Shown here: positions 25,386 through 29,292 of the stretch, one piece after another | Position numbering within the stretch: position 1 is the first letter of the stretch | Layout of the letters: the number at the start of each line of letters is the position of its first letter | Position numbers and translations under genes: made by a program | The notes under the pieces: generated by a model | What the model saw: the letters and a program-made list of their open reading frames with translations, nothing else | The model's database searches: none | Told to the model about the DNA's origin: nothing | From: CAZIVE01 sp964542435 | GTDB lineage: Bacteria > Bacteroidota > Bacteroidia > Bacteroidales > Tannerellaceae | Length of the DNA: 29,292 nt | Direction of reading: 5' to 3' | Assembly: GCA_964542435.1 (NCBI GenBank) | Contig: CAZIVE010000027.1 | Coordinates: 1-29,292 of the forward strand

Positions 25386-25849
25386 AGATGGATGAAGATG
25401 AACAGAGAGAATAGGAATCGTAACGCACAGAGGGCTTTGAAGGAACGAGCCGAATGGCTTTCCGTCATCCTGTCGGGCTGTGTGGGCCGGGACGGAAAGG
25501 CTCTCAACGGTCACGGAAACCTGAATGGGCCGGGACGAATGTGGTCGGAGGGAAAGCGGAAACCATGGTCTGGCGGACGGAAGTGCTTTCCGCTCAAGCG
25601 GCGACCGTTTCAGACCGGGACGGAAGTGCTTTCCGCTCAAGCGGCGACCGTTTCAGACCGGGACAGAAGTGCTTTCCGCCCAAGCGGCGATCGTTTCGGA
25701 CCGAGACGGAAGTGCTTTCCGCTTAAGCGGCGACCATTTCGGACCCTAAAACCATCTCTTTCCGTTGTCGCGGAGGATGGAATGAGCCTCGGGAGCATCG
25801 ATGGAAAGGTATTTAAACAGTGATTAAACAGTAAAAAGACAAAGATAAA
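25386..25849. other. Intra-operon spacer containing repeat array 2
   Basis: 464 bp separate the two permease genes. Most of the region (25448-25747) is a 43-bp tandem repeat. A 143-codon frame (25392-25823) and two further open frames on the same strand are open only because the repeats lack stops; since 43 is not a multiple of 3, each unit is read in a different frame. I do not accept a gene here. Confidence 0.8.
25448..25747. repeat. Tandem array with 43-bp period (array 2)
   Basis: Four good units of 43 bp at 25576-25618, 25619-25661, 25662-25704 and 25705-25747, each beginning GACGGAAGTG or GACAGAAGTG, with the core TTTCCGCTCAAGCGGCGA and ending near GACCGG. Three decayed units of 42-44 bp precede them (25448-25491, 25492-25533, 25534-25575), recognisable from their GACG starts and GGGCCGG ends. 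Units 1 and 2 are identical. The core stem CCGCT/AGCGG is kept; unit 3 has CCGCC and unit 4 CCGCTTAAGCGG. Confidence 0.92.
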
Positions 25850-28243
25850 ATGAATATTTTGACGAATTTGAAGAATGCGATCCGCAACCTTGGACGTCGC
25901 GGACAGCATAATATGGTGAAGATCCTTTGCCTCGGAGTAGGTCTGTCAGTGGGTTTTGTACTGATCGCAAAGGTTTACTTCGAGCTGAGCTACGAGAGTT
26001 TCATCCCGGATAAGGATCGAACTTATCTCGTGAATGAAAAGGTTGTTCAGAACGGTGAATTGAAAGAATACCCGCAGACCAGCGGCGCTGTCGCGCACGG
26101 TATCGAACGTTATGCACCTCAGGTGGAAGCGGCTACTCGTTTTATGACCGTTGGAAATGAAACAACCTTCCAGACCGACGATAACCGGAAGTTTGATGTG
26201 CGAAGCGTGTCTTTGGCCGACAGCAGTTTCTTTGATCTGCTTCCGCTACGTATTGATGTGGGCAAGCCTCACGATGTCCTGTCACGTCCGGGTTATTGCT
26301 TCATTACCGACAAGCTGGCAAAGAGCATAGGCGGCAATGTTGTGGGCATGACGCTCACATTTCCTCAGCAGGGCGGTAAGACATTGATTGTAGGCGGCGT
26401 CTATCAGGAAATTCCGGAGAATTCGTCTTATCATTATGTGGATGTTATCGCATCACTCAGTACACTTCCTTCTTTGACTCATTACGACGGCCGCGAGAAC
26501 TGGGTGGGCAATGATAGCTATACCGCTATCATTCGTCTGAAATCAGGTGCAACGACAGCAGACTTGATGCCTTCGGTTGCAAAGATGATCAAAGATAATC
26601 TGCCAACGAAGGCGCTTAAGCAGGCAGGCGTCTCCATGGAATATTCCTTCACGCAGATAGCCAAAATCCATACCGACGATCCGAATGTCAAGAAGATGGT
26701 TTGGATTCTCGCCTTGCTTGTCATCGTGCTGCTGATCTGTGCTGTGATGAATTATCTGCTCATCGTCATCGGAAGTCTTGTGGGTCGTGCAAAGGAGATG
26801 GCCGTGCATAAGTGTTACGGCGCCGGCAACGGCAACATCGTCAGCATCATTTTCAGCGAAAGTTTCGTTCATTTGATCCTCTCCATAGCTTTGGCAGCGA
26901 TTCTGATATTTCTCTGCAAAGGTACAATTACGAAACTGCTGGGTGCATCGGTTCCCATTCTGCTTTTCGGCAAAGGCATCTGGATTCTTGTGGCGGTCTG
27001 TCTCGTCATCCTGTTCATCACAGGTCTTGTGCCGGGATGGCTTTACGCGCATATTCCCGTTTCGAGCGCTTTCCGCAGCTATCGTGAGAACCGCCGTCAC
27101 TGGAAACTTATCCTGCTTGCCGTCCAGTTTGCCGCAGCCGGTTTCCTGCTGACGCTGCTTAGCATCATCGCAATGCAATACAAGTTCATGATCAACGACA
27201 ATCCGGGCTATGAATACAACGATCTGGCTGTGGTAGATCTCAGCGGATTGAAAACACCTCAAAGACTTAGTCTGATCAATGAAGTGAGGAATCTCTCGTC
27301 GGTGAAAGCCGCCTGCGGAAGCGATTTTCTGCCACTTGGCGGATTGAGTGGTAATAATGTCTATCTGCCTGGTGATACCAAGGAACTCTTCAATATTTCC
27401 GATTTCTACGGCGTAGGACATGATTACTTCGCTGTCATGGGCATCCGCATTCTTCAAGGACGCAATTTTATGCCCATCGCCGACAGTACGATTAACGAAG
27501 TGATGGTGGACAGTAGTTTTGTACAGAAGATGAAAGTTGTGGCGCAATGGGATGGCAACGTCGTAGGTCGTCAGATCATCGTCACGGAACATAGTAAATC
27601 ACCGACCATGGCATTCACCATCTGTGGCGTCTTTAACGATATTCGTCGTGGTCCGCTGAATAATTTGGACAGTCGTCCCAGTGTCGCTTTCCCCGGGAAG
27701 GATGAGAATATGAATTATCTGCTCATTCGTTTCCATCATCTCACAGCGGAGAATAGGATTGCTGTGTCGAAGGTCATACAATCCATTTCGCCCGATCAGG
27801 ACGTTACATTCTCCAGTTTCAAGTCGCTGATGATCTCTCTCTACGACGATTCCCGCAACTTCCGTGATGCCGTGATGGTCGGCGGATTGGTGACGCTCAT
27901 CATCGCCCTGATCGGTCTGATCGGTTATACCAACGATGAGGTGAGCCGGCGTCATAAGGAGATCGCCATTCGCAAGGTGAACGGTGCCGATGTGAAAGAC
28001 ATTCTCAACATCTTCATGCGTGACATTCTGAAGATCGCCATTCCAGCGCTCTTTGTCGGAGGATTCGCCTCTTTTCTTGTGGCCCGTAAATGGTTGGAGC
28101 AGTTCAGTGAGAAGATTACGCTCAATCCGTTGCTCTTCATTGCCTGCGGAGTCGTCATCCTGATCGTCATCCTCGTGGTGGTCAACATCAACTGCCGCAG
28201 GATCTCCGAAAGCAATCCCGTAGAATATCTGAAAGGAGAGTGA
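25850..28243 (+). CDS. FtsX/MacB-type ABC permease 2
   Basis: A 797-residue inner-membrane protein with the same plan as permease 1: helix 1 (about 22-46), MacB-type periplasmic domain (about 47-280), a three-helix block starting at VWILALLVIVLLICAVMNYL (about 284) with coupling motif AKEMAVHKCYGAGNGN, a middle helix (about 415-437), a second periplasmic domain, and a final block with HKEIAIRKVNGADVKDILN (about 704-722) followed by two more helices. It ends ESNPVEYLKGE, like permease 1's ANPVDSLNKN. The two permeases are clearly distant paralogues, not a recent duplication. It lies 464 bp after permease 1 and 184 bp before the ATPase gene. Likely partner: the same ATPase. Confidence 0.92.
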   Translation: MNILTNLKNAIRNLGRRGQHNMVKILCLGVGLSVGFVLIAKVYFELSYESFIPDKDRTYLVNEKVVQNGELKEYPQTSGAVAHGIERYAPQVEAATRFMTVGNETTFQTDDNRKFDVRSVSLADSSFFDLLPLRIDVGKPHDVLSRPGYCFITDKLAKSIGGNVVGMTLTFPQQGGKTLIVGGVYQEIPENSSYHYVDVIASLSTLPSLTHYDGRENWVGNDSYTAIIRLKSGATTADLMPSVAKMIKDNLPTKALKQAGVSMEYSFTQIAKIHTDDPNVKKMVWILALLVIVLLICAVMNYLLIVIGSLVGRAKEMAVHKCYGAGNGNIVSIIFSESFVHLILSIALAAILIFLCKGTITKLLGASVPILLFGKGIWILVAVCLVILFITGLVPGWLYAHIPVSSAFRSYRENRRHWKLILLAVQFAAAGFLLTLLSIIAMQYKFMINDNPGYEYNDLAVVDLSGLKTPQRLSLINEVRNLSSVKAACGSDFLPLGGLSGNNVYLPGDTKELFNISDFYGVGHDYFAVMGIRILQGRNFMPIADSTINEVMVDSSFVQKMKVVAQWDGNVVGRQIIVTEHSKSPTMAFTICGVFNDIRRGPLNNLDSRPSVAFPGKDENMNYLLIRFHHLTAENRIAVSKVIQSISPDQDVTFSSFKSLMISLYDDSRNFRDAVMVGGLVTLIIALIGLIGYTNDEVSRRHKEIAIRKVNGADVKDILNIFMRDILKIAIPALFVGGFASFLVARKWLEQFSEKITLNPLLFIACGVVILIVILVVVNINCRRISESNPVEYLKGE

Positions 28244-28427
28244 GATGAGAGGAGATAAATTAGAAGATAGGAATACCGCGTAAGCGGTTACATCTACAGA
28301 AGCCCCAGATTGAAAATGGAGCGTATTGCGAACATTTTCTATCTGGGGGGCGAAACCCAACAATACAAGAACCTCGGAGAGGTTCCATTAAAGATTATAA
28401 ACGAAAAAATAAAACAATATAGACATC
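28244..28427. other. Spacer with three hairpins before the ATPase gene
   Basis: Between permease 2 and the ATPase gene are three stems. ACCGC-GTAA-GCGGT lies at 28275-28288. A long stem runs 28303-28348, with arms CCCCAGAT-T-GAAAATG and CATTTTC-T-ATCTGGGG (15 pairs). GAACCTC-GGA-GAGGTTC lies at 28369-28385. None is followed by a clear T-tract. They may set mRNA processing or stability so that the ATPase is made at its own level. No promoter was recognised here. Confidence 0.65.
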
Positions 28428-29108
28428 ATGATCAAGATTGAGAATTTAAGTAAGACCTTCCGTACGGAACAGGTAGAAACCATCGCACTGAACAATGTGT
28501 CGCTGGAAGTGAAAGACGGTGAATTCGTTGCCGTCATGGGACCTTCAGGCTGTGGCAAGTCCACGTTGATGAACATCCTCGGACTGCTCGACAATCCGGC
28601 AAGTGGAAAATATTGGTTGCAGGACGTAGAGGTAGGTTCTCTTAAGGAGAAAGACCGCACACGCATCCGCAAAGGACAGATCGGCTTCGTCTTTCAGAGT
28701 TTCAACCTGATTGACGAACTGAACGTGGCCGAGAATGTGGAGCTTCCTTTGACCTATCTGAATGTCAAGGCCAGCGAGCGTAAAGAGCGCGTTCGTGAGA
28801 TCCTGAAGCGGATGAACATCAGTCACCGCGCCAGCCATTTCCCGCAGCAGCTCAGCGGAGGACAGCAGCAGCGCGTAGCCATCGCCCGTGCCGTTATCTC
28901 CAATCCGAAGATGATCCTTGCCGATGAGCCTACCGGCAATCTCGACTCCAAGAACGGCGAAGAGGTGATGCAGCTTCTCACCGAACTGAATCACGAAGGC
29001 ACCACCATCGTCATGGTCACACACAACAAGCACGATGCCACTTTCGCCCATCGTGTCATCAACCTCTTCGACGGTCAGATCGTCGATTCTCTGAATGATT
29101 TTGTGTAA
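28428..29108 (+). CDS. ABC transporter ATPase, LolD/MacB type
   Basis: A 226-residue cytosolic ATPase for the FtsX-type permeases. Walker A GPSGCGKST (residues about 38-46), Q-loop FVFQSFNLI (near 87-95), signature LSGGQQQR (about 142-149), Walker B MILADEPTGNLD (about 161-172) and the switch His in VMVTHNKHDA (about 194-203). The long gap between signature and Q-loop and the GNLD after Walker B are characteristic of the MacB/LolD group. In classical MacB the ATPase and permease are one chain; here they are separate. It is the last gene of the operon, followed by an intrinsic terminator. Confidence 0.95.
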   Translation: MIKIENLSKTFRTEQVETIALNNVSLEVKDGEFVAVMGPSGCGKSTLMNILGLLDNPASGKYWLQDVEVGSLKEKDRTRIRKGQIGFVFQSFNLIDELNVAENVELPLTYLNVKASERKERVREILKRMNISHRASHFPQQLSGGQQQRVAIARAVISNPKMILADEPTGNLDSKNGEEVMQLLTELNHEGTTIVMVTHNKHDATFAHRVINLFDGQIVDSLNDFV

Positions 29109-29141
29109 ACACACTTATTAGTAATCCCCCCAATAGGGTCC

Positions 29142-29186
29142 TTCCCCGTTCCGCAATGTGAATTGCAGGGCGGGGAATTTTTGTTT
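29142..29186 (+). terminator. Intrinsic terminator of the exporter operon
   Basis: TTCCCCG (29142-29148) pairs with CGGGGAA (29171-29177), with an inner GCAAT/ATTGC stem, and is followed by a run of T (TTTTTGTTT). It starts 33 bp after the ATPase stop codon. Confidence 0.85.
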
Positions 29187-29261
29187 GTGATTCCTTTGGG
29201 CTTGGGTTTAAAAATCGCCTGTGTTTCCCGAATCATGGCATTCCAATAGATGAAAATAGGA

Positions 29262-29292
29262 ATTTTGACAACGGGATGTCCGTTGTCAAAAT
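29262..29292. repeat. Perfect inverted repeat at the window edge
   Basis: ATTTTGACAACGG (29262-29274) and CCGTTGTCAAAAT (29280-29292) are perfect 13-bp arms around GATGT. It follows the exporter terminator, so it belongs to whatever lies beyond the window. It could be an operator or a hairpin; the window ends on its last base. Confidence 0.8.

Noticed and set aside
25392..25823. 143-codon frame between the permease genes
   Set aside because: It is open because the repeats lack stops; the period of 43 changes the frame in each unit, and the predicted peptide is a low-complexity product of the repeat.
29231..29256. Possible third sigma-54 promoter near the window end (TGGCAT)
   Set aside because: The -12 element TTGCA is missing at the required distance.

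Overview
The window looks like a draft scaffold from a Bacteroidales bacterium, most probably a Prevotella-type organism. The reasons are Bacteroidetes-type promoters (TTTG, about 20 bp, TAnnTTTG), a NUDIX-type sugar regulator in a xylose operon, an SPI-less 'AQ'-ending signal peptide on an outer-membrane receptor with a carboxypeptidase-like domain, and NtrC/sigma-54 control of a MacAB-TolC-like exporter. The species assignment is inference. Three runs of exactly 100 N (11560-11659, 17172-17271, 19970-20069) are scaffold gaps; the first cuts xylA, the second lies in a tandem repeat, the third removes the end of an outer-membrane receptor gene.

Layout. 1-4668 (+): one operon with a chorismatase/RidA-fold protein, a CcsA-like cytochrome c biogenesis protein in which the usual periplasmic heme histidines are replaced by glutamine, and an AGCS sodium:alanine/glycine symporter with a large extra loop. 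4669-5159: a gene-free stretch between convergent genes, packed with three 46-bp hairpins of one family. 5160-8477 (-): a membrane-anchored GH25 lysozyme-like protein with a MORN motif, and a FadL/OMPP1-type outer-membrane porin. 8695-8901 (-): a 68-aa hypothetical protein with its own promoter. 9042-14100 (-): a complete xylose utilisation operon in transcription order NUDIX regulator (xylR-like), xylB, xylA, xylE, with a candidate palindromic operator in front and an intrinsic terminator behind.

14277-29108 is a single functional block. A membrane histidine kinase and a sigma-54-dependent response regulator (-) face, across a 740-bp divergent region, an outer-membrane receptor-like barrel, a TolC-type channel, a MacA/HlyD-type adaptor, two different FtsX/MacB-type permeases and a LolD/MacB-type ATPase (+). 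Two textbook sigma-54 promoters (17628-17643 and 20361-20376) drive the receptor gene and the TolC-adaptor-permease genes. Each has the same upstream inverted repeat centred about 90 bp before the predicted start, with an extra half-site 21 bp further up; a third copy of the inverted repeat sits in front of the regulator gene. This predicts a closed circuit: kinase senses an envelope signal, the regulator activates both transcripts and touches its own promoter.

The most unusual structure is a pair of tandem repeat arrays, both with a 43-bp period and sharing an exact 21-bp hairpin core, one in the divergent control region (17155-17486) and one between the two permease genes (25448-25747), about 8 kb apart. 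No spacers are present, so they are not CRISPR. Their role is unknown. The window ends in a perfect 13-bp-arm inverted repeat.
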